Shown in pieces: positions 1 through 10,617 of a stretch of 64,000 nt of DNA. The position numbers and the translations under genes are program-made. Positions within the stretch are counted from its first letter, which is position 1, and the number at the start of each line of letters is the position of its first letter. The notes beneath the pieces were generated by a model that worked only from the letters and a program-made list of their open reading frames with translations, made no database searches and had not been told where the DNA came from. The DNA is from Bactericera cockerelli (Eukaryota > Arthropoda > Insecta > Hemiptera > Triozidae): assembly GCA_024516035.1 (NCBI GenBank), contig CM044960.1:21158668-21222667 (forward strand), written 5' to 3'.

Positions 1-101
1 ATTTTCAAAAAGTTATATTTAGCACTCCAGATACAGATCCTGGCAAAGTCCTTACTTCAAAGAGAAGTATGGATGGACTTAGTATTTACATAATTTACAA
101 A

Positions 102-299
102 GTGCACTGGTCAAGTCTGGTAATCCAGGTAGCGTAGGGATTCGTTGGTTCGAATCCCACCCAGTGCATGAATTTTTCCTCATCAATTTGAGTTTGTTAC
201 CACATAATAATAAGACTCTGAGAGTTTAGGTGGTAGGAAATGCTTTGAGCATTAACTTCGCCTGGTTGTCACCTTCCACTAAAGAGTGTTATTACTATT
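102..299 (+). repeat. SINE family C copy (tRNA-like head)
   Basis: A tRNA-like B box (GGTTCGAATCC, 149-159) is followed by a body that recurs inverted at 17306-17452: TTTTTCCTCATCAATTTGAG, then an AAT-rich run, a GAGCATTAA block and an ACTAAAGAGTGTT end. No acceptor stem pairs, so it is not a functional tRNA. Confidence 0.7.
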
Positions 300-914
300 A
301 TTACCTATTATTTGTGTGCAAAATGTAGATGAACGAATCCAGGTAAAGTTTCAACTGTTCTTATGTTACGAGCATGAGTACTAGAGATCAGATGTAAATG
401 TTTATACAGGGGTTCTACTTTCTAGTTCCATAGGATTTCACGTGGGTTTTCTGAAATATGACTGCCCTTCCTCCCAGAAAGTTTATGGGAATGAAATGAT
501 AGTTGTTTCTCGTGTATTTTTCAACGAGAAAACCGATGTTATGATTTTCAGGACAATCGCACTTGTGGTTCTGGACTTAGATATTGTCCACAAAATAAAC
601 ATGACCAGGAGACTAAAATCCCTCTCGATCAAATGCTAGGTTATAAGTTCGATTCCCCCTATGGCAATTATTTTTATCTCACTACATAGTTTATGTAGTT
701 TACTTTAATATTTGATATTATCTTATTGTTTCTTAGTTACTATAGTATCTTATTTATTCAATGAGACATACCAGGACCGTAAGTTGATCGTCCTAAAAAT
801 GATACTATCGGATTCCTCACTGAAATATACATAAGTTACTTCTATCACTTTATTCCTATAACTTAATGGGAGGATATGCCAGTCATGTATCGAAAATCCC
901 AACAAAAATAGCGT

Positions 915-1157
915 CGACGCGACGGCACGTTGAATACACCAGTTCTCATTCAGTCACTGAAGTTAAGCAACAGTCAGCAAAGTTAGGACTTGAATGGGTG
1001 ACCATTCGAATTCGAACCCTCATGATGCTGGCTATTTCCGGCCCAACTCAGGCTAGGTGAGGTTAACTTGAGTAGCTGGTTTGTGAGTTTCCAGCTAATG
1101 GAAGGTAAAACCCCCGTCGTGATATGACCATACAATTGAAAGCGACGTTAAACCAAA
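915..1157 (+). repeat. 5S-rRNA-headed SINE (SINE3-like)
   Basis: Bases 915-1015 resemble 5S rRNA over most of its length, including CACGTTGAATACACC, CACTGAAGTTAAGCAAC and ACTTGAATGGGTGACC, covering the internal control region. It joins at about 1020 to a body with TTCCGGCCCAACTCAGGCT, GTGAGGTTAA, GTAGCTGG and GGTAAAACCCCCGTCGTG and ends in GTTAAACC before an A run. The 5S part has many substitutions, so it is not a functional 5S gene. The same body follows a tRNA head in other copies here. Confidence 0.85.
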
Positions 1158-4100
1158 AAATATTCCCAATTAAAAATCCTATGGAACAACTAGAATATGT
1201 GTTTCAAGGGTTTTCCCAAAATGCATGAAATTTTTGTTGTTATTGTTTCATGTAAAATGAATTTCTTTGTATTTATTATACTATAAAAGAAAGAAAAAAC
1301 AACCCCCACCCTCCCTCTCCCAATTTTTTTTACCAGAATGATAATTTACTCATTTATGTAATATTGTAAACAATGATTAAAAAATCTCAACTTCTCCATC
1401 AATAAAAGTCGTGTAACTATTTCATCCACACGTTGTGGCAACCTTTTCCTCCCTTTCATCAAAATTGAAGAAAGCTGTTCAATAATGATTAAAAAAAAAT
1501 AAAAAATACAGTACATACATGAAATATACCCTACAATGAAAAATACACCGAGCAGCATATGCCTAGCCAAGAGAGTTATTTAATGTGAAAGTTAAGTAAT
1601 TTTAATAGTTTTGAGAATTGAAAAAAAAAAAAAAAATGTTTTTTTAAATTTTCGTCAGAGTCCTTAAGGACTTCTTATGATGAATCGGAGTGTGACCTAA
1701 CATTCTTTTTCTTAAAGGTTCTAATATGGGACAAGAAATAATAATATACCTACGAATTGGGAATGGTTGTCTCTACTCAATAATGATGGTTGCCTAAGAT
1801 TACAACGTTTGTTGTGTTCAAATCTTGTCAATATAACTCGTTGCGTGCCAATGTTGAAACTGCATTCCACCTCATCAATCACAAAGCATTTTTGAGTCAT
1901 TCCTCATATGTATTATGTTTCTTCCAATTTTAAATTTAAAGACGAGACACGGTGCACGTCAGGGTTGGTTATGTTATTCATTTCTAATTTTCGTGAGTTC
2001 CTCAGTTAAAATAAATAATATGGGAAAATAATATTATTTAAAAAGCCCCTTGAACAGCGAAAAATGAATGGTATAGTATACACAACTTCTACCTCTAAAT
2101 AATAACAAAGGTTGGGTAAATAAATATTATGTCTGTACAATATCAGCAAAATAATTTGAAAATGTAACGGATATCAAAAACAACAATCATAAACAATTAA
2201 GAAAGTAAATGATATACAGTTCAAAAGAGATATATGAAACACAGAAAGGCGAAAGATGGACAGAACAAATTATTATTTGAGAAAAATAAAGATAAGTAAA
2301 CGATATCCCCATGATTTAATCAAAAACGATTACCTCAGTCGTATTGTAGGTAATTTTGGGGATCGTAATGTAATGTTAGGTAAAACAGTAAAACGCTGCC
2401 AAGTTTGTAAGAAGGGTCTTTGTCAAAATCCATTTCATCTTTCAAAAATTTGCTAGTAATTATTGATACATACATACATTGATACATAACATAAATTTGC
2501 ACTACAGGCGGTCTGCTTTACAAACTATAAAATTGAAGACATTTTACAAAGACTACCTATTCTAATTAATTACTTTAAAAAAGCTGTTCAGATTTTTTTT
2601 TTTTTTTACTAAATGCCTCATATATTGTGAAATCATTCATTTTCTTACAATTGCAATTGAATAATCAATTAATTAACTAATGAAGTCAATTAAATTCACC
2701 AACACAGGGAGTAAAAACAAAACAGAGTAATTTTAAAGAAAACATTTAGGGCTGAATATATTTTGATACCTCTGTGGACTAGATTTTGGGTATTGTTTTA
2801 AATGGGGAAACTAATGCTTAAGTCCGAACTTGTGATCTCGATTTTGTCTATTAATTTCACCCTTAAGTATAGTATTGTAATGCTGATGACAAAGTGACCT
2901 AACCTTATGGAGGATCTACGTGATAATGAATATTTATTTATATTTTCTTCATTTTTTTCTCTTTTTACTTCTTCTTATATTGTATATTAATTTGTAATTA
3001 TCTTGTTGCATATATGTCCATATTAATAAAGTGTTGAATAATAATAATAATAATGAAGTGAAGGAAAGATGATACACCTAAAGTCACTACTAGATACTCA
3101 AGTAAGAAAATTCTCTTGTTCCGCTTTGCCCATTAGGAACCAACGCGTGCATATGATTATTTACCATAATTTGATATGGGTTAATTTCAAACCATGTGGA
3201 GTCCCCGAAGTTATCTGCCTCTAAAGCGAGGAAACATGGACAGTAAGCTTTTCTTTCAGAATTGATAAAACATCATATTTTACCTGCTGTATTTATGATC
3301 TGACCTGGTTGTAGGTTTTCAGTGTAAATTCCATAACAAATACTATTCAACTATTTACCTGGGATCTAAGAGCATTGCTTAACTGTACTCATATGCTATT
3401 TTATTCTTTAATATTAACTTGTAAAACTGGGAATAGTACTTCTTACAAATATGAGCACTTTAAGTCCTACTTGAGAAAAACTCCAATCCCTTGTCTTGTT
3501 GTGTGTGTATACTCCGACGGATATTTTTGGACCACGTTCAAATAGTTGCAATGTTTTTGGTATGAAGTCAATGAAAATAAGACGCTAAGGAGTGAATTCC
3601 AATAAGGAATTTCTAATGTCCATCATTTCTATGTTGTTGTTTTTGTTGCAGTCTCTCTGCGCGCCATTAACAAAACAAGTAAATGAGACTGAAGGGGCAT
3701 AATGTTTCAGAGCTCAAGTGCTATGCTAGTAGGTATATTTTTTACTCCCTGTTCAGTAGTGTTGATAATTACAGCCGCACATTGATTATATTGCCTAATG
3801 TACCTAGCTACCTAGGTACATTTTGGAATACAATTAATGCACGACTGTTAATTAAATAGTTTTCGTTATTTCTATTGAGCGTGTGTGATTTTGTGTGGTC
3901 ATTATTATTGATATTTTTGTAATATAAGGTTCTAAGTCGCCATTGTTTTGTCTTAAAATGATATTTTTTTATGTCCTCGTATAACATACTCTCCACACGA
4001 CGAAATGTTCTTCAGTGACGTATGAAATCGAATGACTCGGCAGACTCGGTATTTCAATTTTACCCTAGAATTTGTTTGTTCAAAATTCAACGTCTGCTCT

Positions 4101-4699
4101 TGACCTGTTTTTGCAAATTTCTCTTTTTACTTTTCCACAAAATTCAAGGCTCGAACGAGCGTGTAACGTGGGACAGCCCCAGATTTCTGTCACTCAAAAT
4201 TTAGAAACTTCAATATATTTTCCGAGTTTACGATATTTTTGATGTTGTTGCTCTTATGTGTTTAATTTTAAGATGCGAGAGTTTCAAAAAAATTCGGAAC
4301 GTGCACATATTTTAGCACCGAATTACTGTTAACTTTCTCAGTACTTACTGTCTAGTAATTACTTATAAAAATCTTTGGCACTGAGTACGAATAAGAAAGA
4401 GTCACCTTAAATGCAATCGTTCTAATGATTGTATTTACTTAAGTCGGTATTAATAACAAGTTATGCTTCCTTAGAAAAAAAAAAAAAAAAAAAAAACAAC
4501 AACAACAAAGAAACGCCGTTTTAGGAACAACTCCCAAGGAAAAACGGATTGACTTTTTTCTCTCATAGTTAACCTATATGTTAGTTGTAAATAAATATTG
4601 TAATGTACTATCGTTCTAATTCTAAAAGCAATGATCGAAGAACTAATTTTTATGTAAGCTATTACTATCAAGTCAAAATAAATACATTGGTTGACTTAC

Positions 4700-4852
4700 T
4701 CTCTGTCTTTGAGCAGGAGCTTCCGAATGAAGTCCTTCGCGTCGTCCGATATCTCGTTGAAGCACTCATCATCAAAGTCATACTGGGCGATCGTCACATT
4801 AGCCATAGTCTGCACATCTGTCTCTCCCATGAATGGGGACAACCCTGATAAT
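4700..4852 (-). CDS. MLCK-type kinase exon 4 (C-lobe)
   Basis: This 153-nt exon encodes LSGLSPFMGETDVQTMANVT, IAQYDFDDECFNEISDDAK and DFIRKLLLKDR, the C-lobe stretch characteristic of MLCK, titin and twitchin kinases. The acceptor is CATCCAG at 4853-4859; a nearer AG in TTATCAG would break frame. The donor GTAAGT is followed by intron. The exon with the last kinase helix was not recognised in 1-4693 and probably lies outside the window. Confidence 0.95.
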
Positions 4853-6970
4853 CTGGATGATGAAATAGGAAAATGTATCATTTTATTTAGAAATAAAAAT
4901 TGATTGTTCGGTGCAACACGGGGACCTATGTGAGTAAATGCAATAACCATTTTGAGAGAGAGTTTGTCTTGATGTGGGCTCTGCTTGTGTGATACTTTCT
5001 CAGTTAAAGTTTTCTAGTGTGGAATGAGTGGCAGGATTGGGATGTACAGTACGTCTTTTGAAGCGGTCCAAATACCATACCATTCATTCATTTCATAATC
5101 GTTATTATTGATTCTTGCAGGTTTAATTTGGGTATTATACTAGATGTATAATGTATATACTCACAGAACATAACAGATGACTCCAACGGACCACATGTCC
5201 GTTCCGAAGCTGATGGCATCAAAGTTGACCACCTCAGGTGCTACGAATTCGGGAGTCCCGAAGAGAACTTGTAATTTCTTCTCTGGGTCGAATTTTCGTG
5301 CCAAACCGAAGTCAATAATTTTAATTCTATTGCCGGTTTTGGTAAGACAGAGGATGTTCTCGGGCTGAAATAAAAGAATCAGAAGTCAGTTTAACTCTTA
5401 CAAAGTAAATTAAGTTTGTAGAATATACATTTACAACAAACAAAAAAAAATCAGGTGATCATATGCAATTTACATAATAATTCTTATACTTTAACCTACA
5501 ATACCATAATAGGTACTATTTCTTCTCCGTATTTTATAACATTTATAACAGAACAAAATACATTCTTGAAAGGACATAGAAGAAGCCAACGCATTGTTTC
5601 TGAGCGTCGTACACTGTTGAATTGTTTTCGTGACCGCAAATCCATGGTCCATGAACACAAGAAACAAAAAATCATTTACCTTCATGTCCAGATGCAGCAC
5701 ATTCTTGGAGTGGATGAAGTCGACACCCTCACAAATCTGTCGCATGAAGATGGCGACGGCCTTTTCAGTCAGAACAAAGTCATCATCGATCACTCTCTCG
5801 AACAACTCTCCTCCTTCAATGCTGAAATCAGATTGGAAATAGAACATGAGAATAGTCGTTCTATCAGTTTGAATATTTTGATAGAGATAATTTTGAATAT
5901 TTTGATAGAGATTCCAGTAATATTAATAATAGTGTCCAATTGTCCATATTGTTGAAAAGGAAGATAAAAAAAAAAAAAAACCAGAATGAGAATCGGCCAT
6001 ACCTTTATTACCCATGGCCACCTATTCAAAAAAGAACCCCTCCTCTTTGTCAATGTGGTGCTGCCCTTACGGTTGCACACCTCCTTGAATGTTCTATCTT
6101 TGCTCCTGCCCGTATCAATTTGTCCGCTATGCCATCGTTACGTGACGATATTAATGAAATTGACGCCCTGATACTATACCTGAAACGAATAAAATGCTAT
6201 AGAAAAATTTAGTTTGAAACGGAAACGGTGCGAAAAACCATAAGTAGTTAAAGCACCTTAATTAAAAAAAAAAAAAAAAATATAACAACAGTAGGTAGTG
6301 GAAAATTCGATGATCCGATGGACGTCCAGCTTCAATACCCAGCACTCATAATAGACTCCTTTCAATGTCCAATGATTCGTTCTAGGTTTTAACGTCCATG
6401 ACATTGTAGCACGGGAGTCATGTGTTGTCAAATGGGGGAAATCCCAGTAACAATTTGAAAACCGTTCTCTTTGCTAAGGTGTAATGATGTGAAAGTGAAA
6501 CAAAATTTGAAAACCTGGTTCGTACTTTCAAACCTACTTACTAGTTGAATTTTACTTCCGATAATTTTTTAATTTAAATCAGATGTACGACCATTGAAAC
6601 ATGTAGACAACACATTATTTTGGGTTTTTCTTTCAATCAAAATTCCAATCCAAACAAACGCCTAATTCAACTATTTTTCTTGTTGTTTTTATTGGTTTGC
6701 TGACATGTAAGGCTATCGGTACTTTGTTTGTTGGTTTGACGTCTCACTAGAAAGCAGGCTACTCACAGCTCCAGCACCACACACATGACGTTGCTAGACT
6801 CGAAGGCGTCGTATATCTGGATGAGCCTGGGGTGTTGCAGCTCCCTCATGATCTCGACCTCCCGCTCCACATTCCTTCTGTCGTTCCGTTTGGCGATGCC
6901 GACGAATTTGGCGGCCAAGGTCAGACCAGTTGCTTTCTCTTTGCATCGGTAGACGGTGCCAAATTTACCC
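4700..6970 (-). CDS. MLCK/titin-type kinase domain, four exons (gene-level entry)
   Basis: Four exons (6767-6970, 5680-5821, 5165-5364, 4700-4852) join in phase to about 233 residues of a Ser/Thr kinase domain. They hold the GKFG of the glycine loop, AAKF lysine, catalytic HLDMKPEN, DFGLARKFDP and GTPEFVAPE. Wording fits the myosin light chain kinase/titin/twitchin group and is nearest to insect Stretchin-Mlck, a muscle and cytoskeletal kinase of Ca2+/calmodulin-regulated type. The first turn of the N-lobe and the end of the C-lobe (after LLLKDR) are not found in the window, nor are the Ig/FN3 domains or autoregulatory segment. No stop or frameshift interrupts it. The exact paralogue remains a judgement from recalled sequences. 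Confidence 0.93.
5165..5364 (-). CDS. MLCK-type kinase exon 3 (activation segment)
   Basis: This 200-nt exon encodes PENILCLTKTGNRIKIIDFG, LARKFDPEKKLQVLFGTP and EFVAPEVVNFDAISFGTDM, then WSVGVICYV. It holds the Mg-binding DFG and the APE motif. The activation loop lacks a typical phosphorylatable Ser/Thr between DFG and GTPE, fitting a kinase controlled by calmodulin rather than loop phosphorylation (family knowledge). Acceptor TTTCAG, donor GTGAGT. Confidence 0.96.
5680..5821 (-). CDS. MLCK-type kinase exon 2 (catalytic loop)
   Basis: This 142-nt exon encodes IEGGELFERVIDDDFVLTE, KAVAIFMRQICEGVDFIHS and KNVLHLDMK. The Asp of HLDMK is the catalytic base; the HRD Arg is replaced by Leu, as is typical of the MLCK/titin group. 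Acceptor GATTTCAG, donor GTAAAT. Confidence 0.96.
5822..6766 (-). other. kinase intron carrying a LINE relic
   Basis: This 945-bp intron separates the N-lobe and catalytic-loop exons. It contains an antisense non-LTR retrotransposon 3' end (5985-6281) and a short tandem duplication near 5870-5912 (ATTTTGATAGAGAT unit). Nothing else was recognised. Confidence 0.7.
5985..6281 (+). pseudogene. 5'-truncated Jockey-like LINE, 3' end
   Basis: The translated frames give RIGHTFITHGHLFKKEP in one frame and PPLCQCGAALTVAHLLEC in the next, then LYLKRIKCYRKI before a stop at about 6212. This is the C-terminal RNase-H-to-zinc-knuckle end (RxGHTxxTHG...CxCG...TVxHxLLEC) of Jockey-type LINE ORF2. The frame changes once, so it is dead. 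A 3' UTR and an A run at 6265-6281 follow. It lies antisense to the kinase gene inside an intron. Confidence 0.8.
6767..6970 (-). CDS. MLCK-type kinase exon 1 in window (N-lobe)
   Basis: This 204-nt exon begins one base before GKFGTVYRCKEKATGLTLAA and continues through KFVGIAKRNDRRNVEREVEI, MRELQHPRLIQIYDAFES and SNVMCVVLE. It contains the second half of the glycine-rich loop, the ATP-anchoring Lys in AAKF, and the alpha-C Glu in NVEREVEIM. Acceptor TTTTCAG; donor GTGAGT. It needs an upstream exon ending in phase 2 to supply the first part of the loop. The 49-nt exon at 17519-17567 ends in phase 1, so at least one further exon must lie between. Confidence 0.95.
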
Positions 6971-7317
6971 CTGAAAACAAGGAGGAGGAGGTTTTGTTAG
7001 GGAAATGTGTTGACTGTGTTACAATGATTGATAATGAACATCTTACATCTGTCTCTTGCCCAATATTAACATTCTTCCTGTTGATTTCTCGATCATAAAG
7101 GTCACTTCGTACGGAAAAAAACAATAATCTAAAGATAGATTGGTGGAACCATTACAGTTCAAAATGCCATCCATTGCTTCGGTGAATTTTGCTAATTGTA
7201 TAGGTGGAACATTCAAGACAGAACAACAATTTATCAACAAGCAAATTCTTTTTCTGATTCTCTGTATTATTTTTTATAAAAATTATATAAACAACTTCAA
7301 AATCTATCCCTCCCATG

Positions 7318-7395
7318 AAATAATCCAATTTGTGTGGAATCGGGTGGAAAAGGGTTGGGTGAAACAGATTGCCACATACAAATAACCCCGCTCTT
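7318..7395 (+). repeat. repeat family E copy
   Basis: GGTGGAAAAGGGTTGGGTGA and ATAACCCCGCTCTTTACTTA recur at 19905-19945 (+), 36634-36690 (-) and more weakly at 30100-30160 (-). The recurring block looks like the 3' end of a LINE or SINE, family unknown. Confidence 0.5.
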
Positions 7396-8589
7396 TACTT
7401 AGGACACTAGTATTATATTCCACTTTATTTACATATTTTTCATACTACTCGTAATTTTTAATTTATTTTTTTCCTTAATTTTTATACTGTGTATAAAATT
7501 ATTGTATCCTCCAATAATAATAATTTGTAATATAATATTTCCTCTGTCTAAGTCTTCTTTTTCTTTCACTTTGCCTTTTCCCAAACTTACTCTGGGTCGG
7601 CATTGTTTCACGTGGGCTTAACATTCTCCTAGATTCCTAGAACTATAACTTGTTGCATTCTTATCCAAGGGAAGAGGACGGGTTTGAAGGGAAATGAGAG
7701 ACGTAATGTAAACAGGAAATGAAATCAGCACATTAGACATGAATGAAACACGCCACAACGCAAAGACCAGTGTGAAACTCGAGAAAATACGTCGAAACAC
7801 ATGTCGAGAAACGGCTCAGATTATGATGAGATAATATTCAGGGTGTTTTTGCTCAATGTAAAAGAGCCTCAATATCTAGCTCTCGTTAAAAGTAACGCGC
7901 CACCCGGCCTATATTCTACTTTAAAAGCGAAAACCTCTCATCAATTTCATTGTTGTTTTGTTCCCTAATTTCAATACTTGCGAGTTTGACATTGTAGATA
8001 CACGGATTTTTCTAAAATTAATAAGCCAGGTCTGACACGAGAAAAATACTGTTCCTAATTCGACGTAACAGTAAAAGAAAATTAATTTTTTTGCTACAAA
8101 AATCTCATTGTACAAAATAACATGATATCAAGCAATACTCAAATGTTATCTTTCTTCCCTTATGCAGGCCGCGAAAGCTCAGAAGGTCATATTGTTATGT
8201 TTCACACTGTAGTATTTAATATTTATTAGTATGAGCATCAATAACGCAATTTTTGAGATCATGGAATGAAATGATCGTTTTAATAAGAAAACATCTTGTG
8301 ACGTCAGTCAAATAATGTCGAACATAATTTTTCTATAACACTGAACAGAGACGGCTATTTCTGTTTCGTTATATTATTTGTATGGTGTAGATAAGATTAT
8401 TATGAAAACTGTTTACCACTGCTGTAATGAATAATACCGTCCGAATCCATATATGGATCTCTTTGGGTCTACGAACAACATTGTAGAGAAACAAAAAGTG
8501 CGATTCTCATTTTTTTTCTGAAATTTTTAAAAGCTTGGCTATAAGAACCAAGTATTCTGTTCGATACTAATAAAGAAAATTTTAATACT

Positions 8590-8853
8590 GTGAAACATAA
8601 TTTTTATAGCATCTCAATAGTTTTCTCCAAATTATCTAAACTCTCAAAGAATAGAATTAATTTAAATAGACTTCCACCCTCCACAAACAAGAAGACCCCT
8701 GCAAGCTCTCGCCGAGATCTACAAGGCGGCTTCGCTACACCGGCCGCTATCAGAACTGCCAAGTGGTTCTACTTGCACGCCACCGTTGCCAATAATCTAC
8801 CAGTAAACGCACTTTCGTCTGTATATTGGGTAAGTGAATGTGATAATAAGTAG
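8590..8853 (+). CDS. possible exon or mobile-element fragment (87-residue frame)
   Basis: A locally GC-rich stretch at 8690-8830 in AT-rich DNA is open in the frame TPASSRRDLQGGFATPAAIR, then TAKWFYLHATVANNLPV, and runs into a good donor (GTAAGTGAAT) near 8830. No protein family is recognised. It could be a degraded element fragment next to the 8914-9527 element, or a plus-strand exon. Confidence 0.2.
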   Translation: MKHNFYSISIVFSKLSKLSKNRINLNRLPPSTNKKTPASSRRDLQGGFATPAAIRTAKWFYLHATVANNLPVNALSSVYWVSECDNK

Positions 8854-8913
8854 GCCCAAGAGCCAAAAATCCATCGCTGCCTGCCGGGATTCAAATGGAA
8901 ATGGACGAACAAA

Positions 8914-9527
8914 GTCGCGAAACGCGAATATAACTTAAATTCAGCCAGTTTTAATTTTGTAAGATTCTCTTCCTGCTGTCTGCGGGAAATGGTCGAAAGC
9001 GAGTCTTCATTAGAAACTCCTAGAGTCCAATTAGTTCGCACGGTTTGCTTTTAGAAAAGTTATAAAATTAGATACTACAGCAAGCTTTCCGTAGATATTT
9101 AGAAAAATAGAAGTAATTTTGTGACAGTTATAAATAATTAGATTAGAAAAGGATATATTTGTGACATTTAATAATAAATGATCAGTTCATTCAATAAATA
9201 TTTGAATATCTACCTTTTAAGTGTTCGTGTACCTTCATTTTCCTTAATATTAGTAACTTCAGTTTCATACCAGACGGAGAAAACTCCCGATCATTTTAGA
9301 CATTTTTAACATTTGGATTTGACCTCGGGGGCTTATATCTTTTTAGGCTCAAGCGCCCAAACGTATAGACGTTCATAGGAACAGCTTGACCAGACTCTAA
9401 CTCGAGTAGCTTTCGTAATCTCTCACTCATATAGGAATGAGAGATTTACAGAATTCTGAGTCCCGAGCTAATCAATTCAAACAAAATTAAAACTGGCTGA
9501 ATTTAAGTTATATTCGCGTTTCGCGAC
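8914..9527. mobile_element. 614-bp element with perfect 46-bp terminal inverted repeats
   Basis: Bases 8914-8959 and 9482-9527 are exact inverted copies over 46 bp (outer end GTCGCGAAACGCGAATATAA). The interior from about 8925 to 9315 recurs inverted at 16806-17203. No target-site duplication is evident. Both copies keep an open frame beginning MRTxWTLGVSNED and continuing into the inverted repeat (LKLAEFKLYSRFAT). That is unusual for a passive MITE, but no transposase motif is recognised. Likely a non-autonomous DNA transposon. Confidence 0.75.
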
Positions 9528-9999
9528 AGGGGGGGAGCGAATCCCTTGAAATTTTCGACATTTTTAAATCAACACAAAAGTCCGCCAGCCGCCGCGATGG
9601 TTGAAATTCCACCACTGGCGGATCCACTATGACAAAATTCTTTGGGATTTGTGAGTTTTATTTATGGTTAATTGGGGACCGATGCGACGTTTATCTTTTT
9701 ATTTTTGGTTATCATTAATGTTTAGCAAGCAACCCCTCCGCCTTCCACCTCTATATCTCAAGAAAATTTCCTCGCAGCGAAAAAATGTAAGGTTTTTTTA
9801 TAGAAAATTTTATGGAAAATAATTTAGTATATAAACACAGTTTTTCTCAATTCGAATTGGTTATTTACAAAAACATTCGTGAGAGCTTTAGAACCCCCTC
9901 TTGTAACTTGTAGAATGATTGTTACAGGTGCCCCGATAGTACATTCAGTATTTTATTTCAGATCTATAGTGAAAAAAGCATCTTCTCTACTCCCCCAAA

Positions 10000-10320
10000 A
10001 TGGCCCCGATGCATGGGTGCTGTATGTTTTGTACCATAATGAGGTGTGTTTGTTGTATTAGCTGGTGCTGTGAAAACTGCAAACCAAAGCCAGACGACAC
10101 TTCCAAGCTCATTGTTATTCACAAATCGAAATGCCACGATGTGTCCTCTATGCAACCTTCCTTCATACAAGAGGAGTACGACTACAGCGCCGACTCTGAA
10201 GGCAGCCTCCACGCAGAATGTGGAAGGCGAGAAGAACAGGAAGAGGTAATGAAAGAGTTAACCGACTCCCTGCTCGGACCTAATTTCGGGATCTCGTGGC
10301 TTTGGTATGGGGAGAAATGA
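10000..10320 (+). CDS. hypothetical 106-residue Cys-rich ORF
   Basis: The ORF starts MAPMHGCCMFCTIMRCVCC and continues ISWCCENCKPKPDD, with ten Cys in the first 30 residues. It then has a polar, acidic half (EEYDYSADSEGS, REEQEE) and an amphipathic end (VMKELTDSLLGP, ISWLWYGEK). It is locally richer in G+C than its surroundings. The clustered cysteines near the N-terminus could be palmitoylation sites or metal ligands. No homologue is recognised. A potential donor (GTAATG) lies at the GAAGAG/GTAATG junction, so it may be part of a spliced gene. It lies opposite the kinase gene. Confidence 0.35.
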   Translation: MAPMHGCCMFCTIMRCVCCISWCCENCKPKPDDTSKLIVIHKSKCHDVSSMQPSFIQEEYDYSADSEGSLHAECGRREEQEEVMKELTDSLLGPNFGISWLWYGEK

Positions 10321-10617
10321 GAGAAGATAGAAGTTGACTGTTGATGCAGGTGCCCGAGGATTGTGCTAACACCAAAGAGAACCGATAAACAATCAATGCA
10401 AGTTCGGTTGTAGATGATGAAGAGGGGCAGATTACAGAAGCTTACTAAATGAGTTCCTGATTCTCACCTTATCATGTCCAGTATAAATACACCACCACAC
10501 ATGTGAAGTACACCTTGTACAAAAATGTAGAAGAGCGCATCAACAGTCAAATTTAATCAGAATTAGTTGTCTGTCATCAATGTTATGTGGAAAACAACAC
10601 TGACATAGGCAAAAATG

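Larger units (their letters stand above)
1..4699. other. kinase gene downstream/intron sequence, no gene found
   Basis: This is AT-rich DNA with a tRNA-headed SINE near 100-300 and a 5S-headed SINE at 915-1157. There are A/T runs at 1621-1636, 2590-2607 and 4474-4494 and a short AATAAT array at 3036-3053. A 66-residue plus-strand ORF (2256-2456) ends in a Cys-rich tail (CQVCKKGLCQ) reminiscent of transposase zinc-binding ends, but it is unrecognised. Most of this may be an intron of the kinase gene. Confidence 0.4.

Noticed and set aside
915..1015. A functional 5S rRNA gene
   Set aside because: Many substitutions and direct fusion to a SINE body at about 1020; the copy at 54285 has the same junction.
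3630..3690. Next kinase exon downstream (minus strand, after GCGCGCAG)
   Set aside because: The frame reads a short ETATKTTT peptide and stops, with none of the expected last kinase helix.
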